DNA of 55,372 nucleotides from Acidimicrobiales bacterium. GTDB taxonomy: Bacteria > Actinomycetota > Acidimicrobiia > Acidimicrobiales > VFJN01. The notes beneath the pieces are model-generated. The model made no database searches, was not told the DNA's origin, and saw only the letters and a program-made list of their open reading frames with translations. Where the stretch lies: the NCBI GenBank assembly GCA_035316325.1, contig DATHJB010000072.1:1-55372 (forward strand). The letters are read 5' to 3'. Shown piece after piece: positions 1 to 8,093 of the stretch (positions are counted from its first letter, which is position 1; each line of letters opens with the position of its first letter). Both the position numbers and the translations under genes were made by a program.

Positions 1-183
1 GCCGAGCTGTTCATCAGCGTCGCCACCGCGCGCACCCACGTGAGCCGGGCGATGACCAAGCTCCACGCCCGCGACCGCGCCCAGCTCGTCGTCGCCGCCT
101 ACGAATCCCGGCTCGTCACACCCGGCCAGCCTCCACCCCGATCTCGGGGCCGCGCCGACACACGTTCCCGCTCCACCGAATAG
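1..183 (+). CDS. LuxR/NarL-type response regulator, C-terminal fragment
   Basis: The window opens inside this gene. The 60 visible residues contain the second half of a LuxR-type helix-turn-helix: the pattern ELFISVATARTHVSRAMTKL followed by ARDRAQLVVAAYESRLV is the recognition helix and closing helix typical of NarL/FixJ response regulators. A basic, Pro/Arg-rich tail of about 20 residues follows the domain, and the frame ends at TAG. The phosphoacceptor domain lies outside the window, so the signal and targets cannot be told. The next gene is convergent. Confidence 0.85.
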   Translation, partial: AELFISVATARTHVSRAMTKLHARDRAQLVVAAYESRLVTPGQPPPRSRGRADTRSRSTE

Positions 184-243
184 CCGCGGGCGTCCGCCTC
201 TGCTGGCCCGCGATCCCCGCGCCGGGGGCGCCCACCGTCCTGG

Positions 244-834
244 TCAACGCGGCCGACGGTCGGCTCCTGGCCTTCCGCCCTCGACGGCTGCGGGGCCGCG
301 CCCGACTGACGTGTCGCCCGGGTCGGGGTGATCGAGGGCGTCGAGGAAGCCGGCGACCGCGACAGCTGAGTGGTGGCGCCAGGTCGCGACGACGTCGGCC
401 GTCGGTGGGGGGACTGCCAGGCGGTCGAAGAGCTCGGCGAAGGCATCGCGCTGCGCTCGGATCAGCCTGCGGGTGTCGACGTGCAGGAGGTCGGCGATCA
501 GCAACTTGAGCAGGAACGCGTTGCGGACGTCGCGCAGGTGGGCGACGGGTGTGTCGAGCCATGCCTCGAGCGTGGCTCGGCCCCTCGGTGTTGGCTCGTA
601 GATGGTGCGCGGTGGGCCGGCCACGCTGGGTTCGGTGCGGCACGGCTGGACGAGGCCGAGGGCTTCGAGGCGTTCGAGTGCCCGGTAGACGAGCTGGCGG
701 GTGAGTCGCCAGGCGTCACCGATGGGGGTTCCCGGCTGGAGGGCGGCGGCGATGTCGTAGCCGTGGTGGGCGTCGTCGACCAGCACGCCGAGCACGGCCC
801 ACTCGTTGAGCGACAGCGTGGGGCGACGTTCCAC
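244..834 (-). CDS. PadR-family transcriptional regulator
   Basis: A 196-residue protein with an N-terminal PadR winged helix (about residues 5-85: LSLNEWAVLGVLVDDAHHGYDIAAAL, then a recognition helix in LVYRALERLEALGLV and the wing ending TPRGRATLEAWL) and a C-terminal helical dimerisation region (Vir_act_alpha_C type, residues 95-160). The last 30 residues are low complexity. The start is GTG at 834, because it directly precedes the domain. It is divergent from modA with only 106 bp between starts, so it is a likely controller of the molybdate operon and of itself. ModE, the usual molybdate regulator, is not seen. The ligand is unknown. Confidence 0.85.
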   Translation of the reverse strand: MERRPTLSLNEWAVLGVLVDDAHHGYDIAAALQPGTPIGDAWRLTRQLVYRALERLEALGLVQPCRTEPSVAGPPRTIYEPTPRGRATLEAWLDTPVAHLRDVRNAFLLKLLIADLLHVDTRRLIRAQRDAFAELFDRLAVPPPTADVVATWRHHSAVAVAGFLDALDHPDPGDTSVGRGPAAVEGGRPGADRRPR

Positions 835-940
835 CGCATGAGGTTGTCACGGCTGATCGCCTGTCGCCGCGCTGCTAGGGTCAGTGTGACTAAGGACGAT
901 GGAGCTCGATGCCGGCGACGACCCCATCTGGAGGACCCCG
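835..940. promoter_or_regulatory. Divergent promoter region PadR / modABC
   Basis: This 106-bp gap must hold both start regions. It includes a short imperfect-spacer inverted repeat GTCA-GTG-TGAC at 880-890, beside a possible -10-like TAGGGT. A GGAGG-like ribosome binding site sits just before the modA ATG at 941. PadR proteins normally bind short palindromes near their own promoter, so 880-890 is a candidate operator, though an arm length of four is weak evidence. Confidence 0.35.
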
Positions 941-1750
941 ATGAAGTTCCGTGCAATGCGTCTCGTGGCCGCGGCCTGCGTCCCGGTGTTGTTGTTCGCC
1001 GCCTGCGGTGACGACGATGACGACGCCAGCAGTGACGAGGACAGCTCGTCGACCACCGAAGCCCCCGCCTCGACGTTGGAGGGCGACATCACGGTGTTCG
1101 CCGCCGCATCGCTGACCGACGCGTTCGACGAGGTCGGCGCAGCGTTCGAGGACGCCAACCCCGACGCGAGCGTCGACTTCAACTACGGCCCGTCCTCGGG
1201 GCTGCGGGAGCAGATCGTGGCCGGTGCCCCGGCCGACGTGTTCGCTTCGGCCAACACCTCCAACATGGACCAGATCGTCGAGGCCGGCGCCGCGGACGCC
1301 CCGCAGGACTTCGCCACCAACCTGCTCGAGATCGTCGTGCCCGCCGGCAACTCCGCGGGGGTCACCGGTCTGGCCGACTTCGCCAACGCGGACCTGTTGA
1401 TCGGGCTGTGCGCCGAAGAGGTGCCCTGCGGCGACTTCGGTCGCGAAGCGCTGGCCAACGCGGAGGTCACCCCGTCGATCGACTCCAACGAGCCCGACGT
1501 CCGGGCCCTGCTCACCAAGATCGAGGCCGGCGAGCTCGACGCCGGCATCGTGTACGTCACCGACGTCCTCTCGGCCGGTGACGCCGTCGAGGGCATCGAG
1601 ATCCCCGCGGACGACAACGTGACCGCCACCTATCCCTTGTCGACGCTGACCGACGCCGGCAACACCGAAGTGGCCGACGCGTTCGTCGAGTTCGTGCTCT
1701 CCGACGAAGGCCAGGAGATCCTCGCCTCCTACGGGTTCGACAGCCCGTGA
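941..1750 (+). CDS. modA: Molybdate ABC transporter, substrate-binding lipoprotein ModA
   Basis: This lipoprotein captures molybdate (or tungstate) outside the membrane. The signal peptide ends in a lipobox (LLFAAC, Cys about residue 23) followed by an acidic poly-Asp/Ser tether. The mature domain starts with the ModA hallmark ITVFAAASLTDAF, then FNYGPSSGLREQI and GAPADVFASA, which supply the Ser and backbone contacts to the oxyanion. C-terminal GIVYVTDV and YPLSTLTDAGN also match the family. ATG at 941 is chosen over an upstream in-frame ATG because it has a GGAGG-type site and opens the signal peptide. The stop overlaps modB. Confidence 0.95.
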   Translation: MKFRAMRLVAAACVPVLLFAACGDDDDDASSDEDSSSTTEAPASTLEGDITVFAAASLTDAFDEVGAAFEDANPDASVDFNYGPSSGLREQIVAGAPADVFASANTSNMDQIVEAGAADAPQDFATNLLEIVVPAGNSAGVTGLADFANADLLIGLCAEEVPCGDFGREALANAEVTPSIDSNEPDVRALLTKIEAGELDAGIVYVTDVLSAGDAVEGIEIPADDNVTATYPLSTLTDAGNTEVADAFVEFVLSDEGQEILASYGFDSP

Positions 1751-2577
1751 CCGAGCGGCGACCGGCCGCGAGGACAGGCGCCAGGCGAAGACGGGCGCGG
1801 CAACAGCGCTCTCCCTGGCTGATCGCTCCCCTCGCGGCCGTCGCCCTCGCCTACGTCGCGGTGCCGTTCGCGGCCCTGCTCCAGCGGGCACCGTGGACCA
1901 ACCTCGGCGAGCTGGTCGGCCGCCCTGTCGTCACCGACGCGCTGCGCCTCAGCATCACCACCGCCTTCGCCGCCACCGCCATCGCCCTGCTCTTCGGCAT
2001 CCCGCTCGCCTGGGCGCTCGCCCGCACGCAGTTCCCCGGACGATCCGCCGCCCGGGCCCTCGTCACCCTGCCCATGGTCCTGCCCCCCGTCGTGGGCGGC
2101 GCCGCCCTGCTCTTCGCCTTCGGTCGGCGGGGCCTGCTCGGAGGCCCGGTCTACGACTCCACCGGGTTCCTGCTCCCGTTCTCCACCTGGGGCGTCGTCG
2201 CCGCCAACACGTTCGTGGCCATGCCGTTCCTCGTGCTCACCGTCGAAGCCGGCCTGCGCGCCGCCGACCCCCGCTACGAAGACGCCGCCGCCGCCCTCGG
2301 CGCCAGCCGCTGGACGATCTTCCGGCGCGTCACCATCCCCCACGCCGCACCCTCGATCATCGCCGGCGCCGTGCTGTGCTGGGCCCGAGCCCTCGGCGAG
2401 TTCGGCGCCACCGTCACCTTCGCCGGCAACCTCCAGGGCCGCACCCAGACCATGCCCCTCGCCGTCTACCTCGCTCTCGAATCCGACCGCGACGCCGCCA
2501 TCGCCCTGTCCCTCGTCCTCATCGCCGTGTCGCTCGCCGTGCTCCTCCCGCTCCGCGACCGCTGGCTCACCGCCTGA
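1747..2577 (+). CDS. modB: Molybdate ABC transporter permease ModB
   Basis: A 276-residue inner-membrane permease with about six hydrophobic segments after a very basic 24-residue N-terminus. The cytoplasmic coupling helix (EAA loop) is visible as AAALGASRWTIFRRVTIP, about residues 180-197, followed by the ALGEFGATVTFAG signature found in ModB/CysT-type permeases. The GTG start lies inside the end of modA (4-nt GTGA overlap), which implies translational coupling. It is expected to form a dimer that pairs with ModC. Confidence 0.95.
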   Translation: MTERRPAARTGARRRRARQQRSPWLIAPLAAVALAYVAVPFAALLQRAPWTNLGELVGRPVVTDALRLSITTAFAATAIALLFGIPLAWALARTQFPGRSAARALVTLPMVLPPVVGGAALLFAFGRRGLLGGPVYDSTGFLLPFSTWGVVAANTFVAMPFLVLTVEAGLRAADPRYEDAAAALGASRWTIFRRVTIPHAAPSIIAGAVLCWARALGEFGATVTFAGNLQGRTQTMPLAVYLALESDRDAAIALSLVLIAVSLAVLLPLRDRWLTA

Positions 2578-2594
2578 ACCCCGAGCGACCCACC

Positions 2595-3656
2595 GTGCTC
2601 GACGCTGCCATCGACGTCCGCCTCGGCGACTTCCACCTCGACATCGCCCTGACCGTCGACGACGGCGAGACCGTCGCCCTGCTCGGGCCCAACGGCGCCG
2701 GCAAGACCACCGCCCTGCGCGCCCTCGCCGGCCTCCAACCCCTCGACGCCGGCCGCATCACGCTCGACGACATCGTCCTCGACGACCCCGCAACCGACAC
2801 CTTCGTCCCCACCGCCGAACGCCCCATCGGCGTCGTCTTCCAGGACTACCTGCTCTTCCCCCGCATGACCGCCCTCGACAACGTCGCCTTCGGGCTCCGC
2901 TCCCGCGGCCACACCAGGACCAGCGCCCGCACCGACGCCCACGACTGGCTGGAGCGCTTCGGGCTCGCCGACCACGCCCACGCCAAACCCCGCACGCTCT
3001 CCGGCGGCCAGGCCCAACGCGTCGCCCTCGCCCGCGCCCTGGCCACCGACCCCCGCATGCTCCTCCTCGACGAACCCCTCGCCGCCCTCGACGCCAGCAC
3101 CCGCCTCCAGATCCGCACCGAACTGCGCCGCCACCTCACCACCTTCGCCGGCGCCCGCCTCCTCGTCACCCACGACCCCCTCGACGCCCTCGTCCTCGCC
3201 AACCGCCTCGTCATCATCGAGAACGGCCACATCACGCAGACCGGCACCCCCGCCACCGTCACCGCCCGCCCCGCCTCCCGCTACATCGCCCAACTCGTCG
3301 GCATCAACCTCCTCCACGGCCACGCCACCAGCGACCACACCGTCCGCCTCGACAGCGGCGCCGACCTCACCGTCGCCGACGCCCTCCCCGGCCCGGGCGT
3401 CGCCATCGCCCTCGCCATCCGCCCCCAGGCCATCGCCCTGCACACCCACCAACCCGACGGCAGCCCCCGCAACACCTGGACCGCCACCATCACCGACCTC
3501 GAAGCCGACCGCGACCGCGTCCGCGTCACCCTCACCGGCGACATCCCCCTCACCGCCGAGATCACCCCCGCCGCCGTCGCCGACCTCGAGCTCGCTCCCG
3601 ACACCCCCGTCTGGGCCACCGTCAAGGCCGTCGACATCACCGCCTACGAGCTCTGA
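2595..3656 (+). CDS. modC: Molybdate ABC transporter ATP-binding protein ModC
   Basis: The ATPase that powers molybdate uptake, 353 residues from the GTG at 2595, 17 bp after modB. Walker A is GPNGAGKTT (about residues 34-42), the Q-loop is in VVFQDYLLFPRMT, the signature is LSGGQAQRVALARAL, Walker B is MLLLDEPLAALD and the switch His is in LVTHDPLDAL. A C-terminal extension of about 120 residues carries a TOBE/MOP-type oxyanion-sensing domain. The frame stays open far upstream across modB, but that part is shadow; the family N-terminus fixes the start. Confidence 0.93.
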   Translation: MLDAAIDVRLGDFHLDIALTVDDGETVALLGPNGAGKTTALRALAGLQPLDAGRITLDDIVLDDPATDTFVPTAERPIGVVFQDYLLFPRMTALDNVAFGLRSRGHTRTSARTDAHDWLERFGLADHAHAKPRTLSGGQAQRVALARALATDPRMLLLDEPLAALDASTRLQIRTELRRHLTTFAGARLLVTHDPLDALVLANRLVIIENGHITQTGTPATVTARPASRYIAQLVGINLLHGHATSDHTVRLDSGADLTVADALPGPGVAIALAIRPQAIALHTHQPDGSPRNTWTATITDLEADRDRVRVTLTGDIPLTAEITPAAVADLELAPDTPVWATVKAVDITAYEL

Positions 3657-3710
3657 CACGCGACCGCGGCGACTCGGCCGCCGCCGGCTGACCGGAACCC
3701 CTTGTCGTGG

Positions 3711-3729
3711 CCTATCGATTAACGATAGG
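3711..3729. promoter_or_regulatory. Perfect inverted repeat upstream of DUF2975 gene
   Basis: CCTATCG-ATTAA-CGATAGG is a 19-bp element with perfect 7-bp arms and an AT-rich centre, 32 bp before the start of the DUF2975 gene. The surrounding stretch is AT-rich for this genome, so it probably overlaps the promoter. A likely binder is the HTH protein encoded by the second gene of the operon; this is inference. Confidence 0.6.
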
Positions 3730-3760
3730 TTTACATCGTTGTCCGATCGAGGGAGACGTG

Positions 3761-4258
3761 ATGGCAAGGCTGACGGTCCGTTGGCTGCGCGCTGTGCTCG
3801 TGGTGCTGCTCGCCGGCTCGGTGTTCGTGCAGACGTTGATGGTGGCGCTGCTGTTCATCGACCCGGAGGACGGGGGCGACCTCGCTGCGTACCAGCGCGC
3901 CTGGGCCGTCGTGATCACGGTCCTGGGTGTCGTGACGGTCCAGGTCGTCCTGGTCTGCGTGTGGCGGCTGGTGACGATGGTGGAGCGCGGAACGGTGTTC
4001 TCCCACGCCGCCTTCCGGTATGTGGACGTCGTGATCGGCGCGATCGTGGCGGCCGCCCTCCTGGTGTTCGCGTTCGCGGTCGTCCTGGTGCCGGGTGAGG
4101 CCGTCCCGCCCGGGGGGATCCTGCTGATGTGCGGGGCTGCGGTGGCTGTCCTGGGGGTCGCGCTCATCGTGCTCGTATTGCGGCTGCTGCTCGCCCAGGC
4201 CGTCGAGCGCGACGTCGAGGCGACGCAGATGCAGAACGAGCTGAACGAGGTGATCTGA
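3761..4258 (+). CDS. DUF2975-family membrane protein
   Basis: A 165-residue integral membrane protein with four predicted hydrophobic helices (about residues 8-30, 45-70, 90-115, 122-145) and a charged C-terminal tail (AVERDVEATQMQNELNEVI). The arrangement of DUF2975 followed by a small Cro/C1-type HTH of the YozG family is recurrent in bacteria, where the pair is thought to act as a membrane partner and its repressor; the function is not known. The start is ATG at 3761 with a GGGAGA site upstream (GTG at 3758 is the alternative). Confidence 0.8.
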   Translation: MARLTVRWLRAVLVVLLAGSVFVQTLMVALLFIDPEDGGDLAAYQRAWAVVITVLGVVTVQVVLVCVWRLVTMVERGTVFSHAAFRYVDVVIGAIVAAALLVFAFAVVLVPGEAVPPGGILLMCGAAVAVLGVALIVLVLRLLLAQAVERDVEATQMQNELNEVI

Positions 4259-4461
4259 TTCCGATCGTCGTCGACATCGACGTGATGCTGGCCACGCGGA
4301 AGATGTCCGTGGGCGAGCTCGCGGACCGTGTCGGGATCACGCCCGCCAACCTGGCGGTGCTCAAGAACGGCCGCGCCAAGGCGGTGCGCTTCACCACGCT
4401 CGCCGCGCTCTGCGAGGCGCTCCAGTGCCAGCCAGGGGACCTGCTGCGCTGGGAGGCCTAG
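4258..4461 (+). CDS. YozG-like Cro/C1-type HTH regulator with apparent non-canonical start
   Basis: A 67-residue Xre-family DNA-binding protein: IVVDIDVMLATRKMSVGELA, then GITPANLAVLKNGRAKAVRF and a CQPGDLLRW ending, closely matching the small YozG regulators. The family normally begins one or two residues before PIVV, and no ATG/GTG/TTG exists there. The codon at the expected place is ATT (4258), which overlaps the DUF2975 stop as TGATT, where the usual coupling motif would be TGATG. An AGG-containing site lies about 7 nt before it. CTG at 4255 is the other candidate; ATG at 4285 would delete the first strand/helix. Confidence 0.75.
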   Translation: MPIVVDIDVMLATRKMSVGELADRVGITPANLAVLKNGRAKAVRFTTLAALCEALQCQPGDLLRWEA

Positions 4462-4553
4462 CCGACCGAAGGTCAGATCAGCCGTAGGCTCAGACGTTCT
4501 ACGCCGATGTCCTGAGCTTCAGGAACGAGGTGGACGCACCAAGAGGGGACGTC

Positions 4554-5453
4554 GTGACAACGATCGTGATGACCGGCGGCAGTTCAGGGTTCGGAGCGAT
4601 CGCCGTCCAGCAGCTCGCTAAGTCGTCCGGCAACCGGCTGATCCTGGGTGCGCGCTCACCCCTGGTCGACTCCGTCCGACTCGACCTGACGCAGCTGGAC
4701 TCCGTGCGCGCCTTCGCCGGATCCGTGCGCGAGCGACTCGGCGACACCCGCATCGACGCGTTGCTGCTGAACGCCGGGACGGTCCTGCCCGACGACACCG
4801 GACGCACCGCCGACGGCTACGAGACGACCTTCGCCGTCAACCACCTCGCGCACTACCTCCTGGTGCGCCTGCTGATGCCGGCCCTGGCCGACGACGCCCG
4901 AATCGTGCTGACCACGAGCGGAACCCACGACCCCGCCACCGGCGCCGGCCTGGAAGTCCCGCGTCACGCCGACGCCGATCTACTCGCGCACCCCGACAGC
5001 GACCCGGACCGTCACACCCGACCGAAGAAGGCGGGCGAGCAGGCCTACACCGCATCCAAGCTGTGCAGCGTCCTCACCGCGCGTTCGCTCCACGTGCACC
5101 CGGACATCCACGACCGCCACATCACGGTGATCGCCTACGACCCAGGCCAGGTGTTCGGCACCGGCCTGGCACGCGACCTCGCGATCCACCTGCGCATCGC
5201 CTGGTCGGTGTTCGGCACGCCGCTGGGCGCCCCACTGAGAAGGCTCAACTCCACCCTGAACACACCCAAGGCCGCCGGACAGACGCTGGCGAAGCTCGCG
5301 CTCGGCACCATCACGCCCCCGGAAGGGCGGACCTACGCCGCCCTGCGCCGGGGACGACTCACCTGGCCCGACCCCTCCGCGCTCGCACGCGACGACGACC
5401 TCGCGACCGCGCTGTGGACCGACAGCGCACGACTCGTCGAACTGCCCGGCTGA
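4554..5453 (+). CDS. Short-chain dehydrogenase/reductase (SDR)
   Basis: A 299-residue NAD(P)(H)-dependent oxidoreductase with a Rossmann fold. The cofactor motif TGGSSGFG starts at residue 7, NAG is at 73-75, and the catalytic set is Ser122 with Tyr165 and Lys169 (YTASK). The length and the insertion before YTASK resemble the retinol-dehydrogenase/protochlorophyllide-reductase-like branch. The start is GTG at 4554, five bases after AGAGGGGA; an upstream in-frame GTG at 4530 lacks a site. The substrate cannot be told, and neighbours on both sides look unrelated. Confidence 0.88.
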   Translation: MTTIVMTGGSSGFGAIAVQQLAKSSGNRLILGARSPLVDSVRLDLTQLDSVRAFAGSVRERLGDTRIDALLLNAGTVLPDDTGRTADGYETTFAVNHLAHYLLVRLLMPALADDARIVLTTSGTHDPATGAGLEVPRHADADLLAHPDSDPDRHTRPKKAGEQAYTASKLCSVLTARSLHVHPDIHDRHITVIAYDPGQVFGTGLARDLAIHLRIAWSVFGTPLGAPLRRLNSTLNTPKAAGQTLAKLALGTITPPEGRTYAALRRGRLTWPDPSALARDDDLATALWTDSARLVELPG

Positions 5454-5547
5454 CACCGTTCCAGTCGATCGACAGCATCGACTCCGAAGGCATAAGGGGT
5501 GTCGGGCGGCGATCGCGGGCGAGGGGCCGAGGGCTACGCGCGCCGCC

Positions 5548-6396
5548 TCAGGCCGCGGAGAGAGCCTCGTCGCGTGCCCCGGCGGGAGGGACTGCGGGCC
5601 GCCGGGTGGGCTGGACCACGAAACGATCGAAGGTCTCGGCCTGCCAGCTGTCGCCCAGGCGGTCGATCGATGCCAGGGCGGCGGCAGGTGTGACCCCGTG
5701 CGCTCGGATCAGGCGGCGGTGAGCCAGGACCGTCGCTCGGGTGGCCGCCGGGTCGAGCTCGGGATGGAACTGGAGGCCCACGATCGTCGGTCCGATGGTG
5801 AAGGCCTGCACCGCCGTGTGGTCGTTGGAGAGGACGATCTCGCCGCCGAGCGCCGCCACGGCCGCCGGCTCGACGAGGTGGTGGTGGAGCTCGGAGACCA
5901 CGATGGCCCCGGCGTCCCCGGCGGCCGGATCGGAGTCGGGTGGTCGCACCAGCGCCAGGCCGACCTCCAGTCCCCGCGGGTTGGGGCCGACGGCGCTCGG
6001 ACCCGCCAACGTGGCGGCGATCAGCTGGGCCCCGAAGCAGATCCCCGTGACCGTGGCTTCGCCGGCGAGCGCGCGGGCCAGGACCGGTTCGAGGTCGAGG
6101 CGGGCCGACCGCACCCAACGCCGGCGTGAGGTCGCGGGCGTCGCGCCGCCGCTCAGCACGTGGACCGGCGCCGCAAGCTCATCCGGTGTCGGACGCCGGC
6201 GCGTCAGCGGGACGGTCGTCGCGGCGATGCCCGCCGCGGTCAGGCCGGCGGTGATGGCGTCGCCGTAGCCGCGGCGGCCGTACGGCGCTCCGTCGGCCTC
6301 CCAGACGACGACCTGCGGATGCCTTCCGTCGAGCGGTGTGCGCTCGACCCCGCTCCCGACCGCTGCCATCTCTGCTCCCGGACCAGCACCACGCAT
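5548..6396 (-). CDS. Class I glutamine amidotransferase-like protein
   Basis: 282 residues with a class I GATase domain: nucleophile Cys120 in the elbow GICFGAQ, and His211/Glu213 in the LQFHPELD motif, completing a Cys-His-Glu triad. Such free-standing domains release ammonia from glutamine or cleave gamma-glutamyl bonds (GuaA-like or PuuD-like branches). The start is ATG at 6396, directly after a GAGGTGAC site. It is divergent from asnB with a 167-bp shared upstream region. The first 30 residues are not conserved. The exact substrate is undetermined. Confidence 0.82.
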   Translation of the reverse strand: MRGAGPGAEMAAVGSGVERTPLDGRHPQVVVWEADGAPYGRRGYGDAITAGLTAAGIAATTVPLTRRRPTPDELAAPVHVLSGGATPATSRRRWVRSARLDLEPVLARALAGEATVTGICFGAQLIAATLAGPSAVGPNPRGLEVGLALVRPPDSDPAAGDAGAIVVSELHHHLVEPAAVAALGGEIVLSNDHTAVQAFTIGPTIVGLQFHPELDPAATRATVLAHRRLIRAHGVTPAAALASIDRLGDSWQAETFDRFVVQPTRRPAVPPAGARDEALSAA

Positions 6397-6563
6397 GTCA
6401 CCTCGCTCTAGGTCGATTCGTCGGAGCGGCAGCTTCCGGCATCGTCGTTTCGGGGAGAGAGACCCTCGCGTGAACGCTCGATGTCGAGGATCAGTCCGAA
6501 CCCTGACGGGAGGCCGCCGGTAGCCTGCGTGATCGACGGTGGTGCAACTGGAGGCAAGGCCGA
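6397..6563. promoter_or_regulatory. Divergent promoter region GATase / asnB
   Basis: This 167-bp gap separates the start of the leftward GATase gene from asnB and must carry both promoters. A GGAGG ribosome binding site lies about 10 bases before the asnB GTG. No clear palindrome or leader-peptide structure was seen. Confidence 0.4.
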
Positions 6564-8048
6564 GTGTGCGGGATCGCGGGTACGTGGGGTGCGGACGATC
6601 CGCAGATCGTGGCGACGATGCTGGATCGCCTCGCTCACCGGGGGCCCGACGCACAGGGGCTCTTCTCCGCTCCCGATCACCGGGGGACCCTGGGTCACCG
6701 GCGCCTGAGCATCGTCGACGTCGCCGGCGGTGACCAACCGCTCGTCCGCGACGCTCGCGCCCTCGTGGCGAACGGCGAGATCTACAACGCGCCGTCGCTC
6801 CGCCACGAGCTGGAGGACGACCGGACCTTCGCGACCCGCAGTGACAGCGAGGTCATCCTGCATCTCCTGGGCGAAGCCGACCCGTCGGCGATCGTTCGCT
6901 TGAACGGGATGTTCGCGTTCGCGCTGGCCAGAGACGGTGAGCTGATCCTCGGGCGGGACCCGATCGGCATCAAGCCCCTCTACACGGGACGTCACCAGGG
7001 CAGCCTCGTCTTCAGCAGCGAGCTACGGGCCCTCCCCGATGGCACGACCGACGTCGAGCCGTTCCCACCCGGGACGGTCTGGTCGAGCCGCACGGGCCGA
7101 CATCGCTTCTACGAGATCCCCGAGCCCACCCCCGTCGACGGCGGACTGGCCGACCACGCCGAGCGGGTGCGCGACGCGCTCGAGACGGCGGTGGTCCGGC
7201 AGCTCATGAGCGACGTGCCCGTGGGCGCCTTCCTGTCGGGCGGCCTCGACAGCAGCGCGCTGGTGGCGCTGCTGCGCCCGCACGTCGACGAGTTGCACAC
7301 GTTCTCCGTCGGGATGGCCGGCAGCCCCGATCTGGCCGCGGCCCGGCTCGTCGCCGAGCACCTCGACACCGTGCACCACGAGTACGTGCTCGACGCCCGC
7401 GAGATCCGTGACACGCTCCCCGAGATCGTCGCCGCGCTCGAGTCGTTCGACCAGGACCTCGTGCGCAGCGCGGTGCCGACGTACTTCACCGCGCGCCTCG
7501 CGGCCGAGCACGTCAAGGTCGTGCTGACCGGCGAGGGTGCCGACGAGCTGTTCGCCGGCTACCGCTACCACAAGGAGCTGGTCAGCGACGCGGCGCTCCA
7601 GGCCGACGCCCGCCGCTCGCTGGCGGAGTTGCACCACGCCAACCTGCAGCGCGTCGACCGCATCACCATGGTCCACGGCCTGGAGGCGCGGGTGCCGTTC
7701 CTCGACCTCGACGTGATCGAGACGGCCCTGTCGATCCCCGCCGCCCTCCGCCGGCCCGGTGAGGGAGCGCCCGAGAAGGCGGTGCTCCGCATGGCGGTCG
7801 ACGGCCTGCTGCCGGCGTCGGTGGTCTGGCGGGACAAGGCGCAGTTCGACGAGGGCAGCGGCACGGCCGACCTGCTCCCACGGCTGACCGCCGGCGACCG
7901 GATCGACGTCGACCGGTACCGCGCCTCGTTCCCCGGCACACATCTCCGCTCGGCCGAGGAGTGCCTCTACCACCGGCTCCTCTGCGCATCGCTGTCCGAC
8001 CCCGAGCCGGTCCTGGGCAACGTCGCCCGCTGGGCCGACCGGGGGTAG
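6564..8048 (+). CDS. asnB: Asparagine synthase (glutamine-hydrolysing), AsnB family
   Basis: A 494-residue two-domain enzyme. The N-terminal class II glutaminase begins with Cys2 (MCGIAG), exposed after Met removal, with HRGPD, GHRRLSI, NGEIYN and SDSEVI as glutamine-binding elements. The C-terminal synthetase domain has the PP-loop SGGLDSS (about residues 225-231) and the VLTGEGADELFAGY motif. It makes asparagine from aspartate, ATP and glutamine-derived ammonia; amidation of another carboxylate in a secondary pathway is possible for family members. It is short but complete compared with E. coli AsnB (about 554). The start is GTG at 6564 behind a GGAGG site. Confidence 0.9.
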   Translation: MCGIAGTWGADDPQIVATMLDRLAHRGPDAQGLFSAPDHRGTLGHRRLSIVDVAGGDQPLVRDARALVANGEIYNAPSLRHELEDDRTFATRSDSEVILHLLGEADPSAIVRLNGMFAFALARDGELILGRDPIGIKPLYTGRHQGSLVFSSELRALPDGTTDVEPFPPGTVWSSRTGRHRFYEIPEPTPVDGGLADHAERVRDALETAVVRQLMSDVPVGAFLSGGLDSSALVALLRPHVDELHTFSVGMAGSPDLAAARLVAEHLDTVHHEYVLDAREIRDTLPEIVAALESFDQDLVRSAVPTYFTARLAAEHVKVVLTGEGADELFAGYRYHKELVSDAALQADARRSLAELHHANLQRVDRITMVHGLEARVPFLDLDVIETALSIPAALRRPGEGAPEKAVLRMAVDGLLPASVVWRDKAQFDEGSGTADLLPRLTAGDRIDVDRYRASFPGTHLRSAEECLYHRLLCASLSDPEPVLGNVARWADRG

Positions 8049-8093
8049 CGCCTGGGCCCTCGGCCCTCGGCGCCACTCCCCGGCCGGCGTCGG

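Noticed and set aside
1893..2594. Upstream extension of the modC reading frame
   Set aside because: The Arg/His/Pro-rich translation overlaps modB in another frame; the ModC family starts at GTG 2595.
3666..3681. GCGGC/GCCGC stem after modC as a terminator
   Set aside because: Only a 5-bp stem without a U-tract; such stems are very common in GC-rich DNA.
2466..3767. A 433-codon minus-strand frame opposite modC
   Set aside because: Gly/Asp/Val-rich repetitive translation antisense to a complete ModC with all ATPase motifs; shadow.
5464..5473. GTCGATCGAC palindrome after the SDR gene
   Set aside because: Short, restriction-site-like palindrome expected by chance in this base composition; no supporting context.
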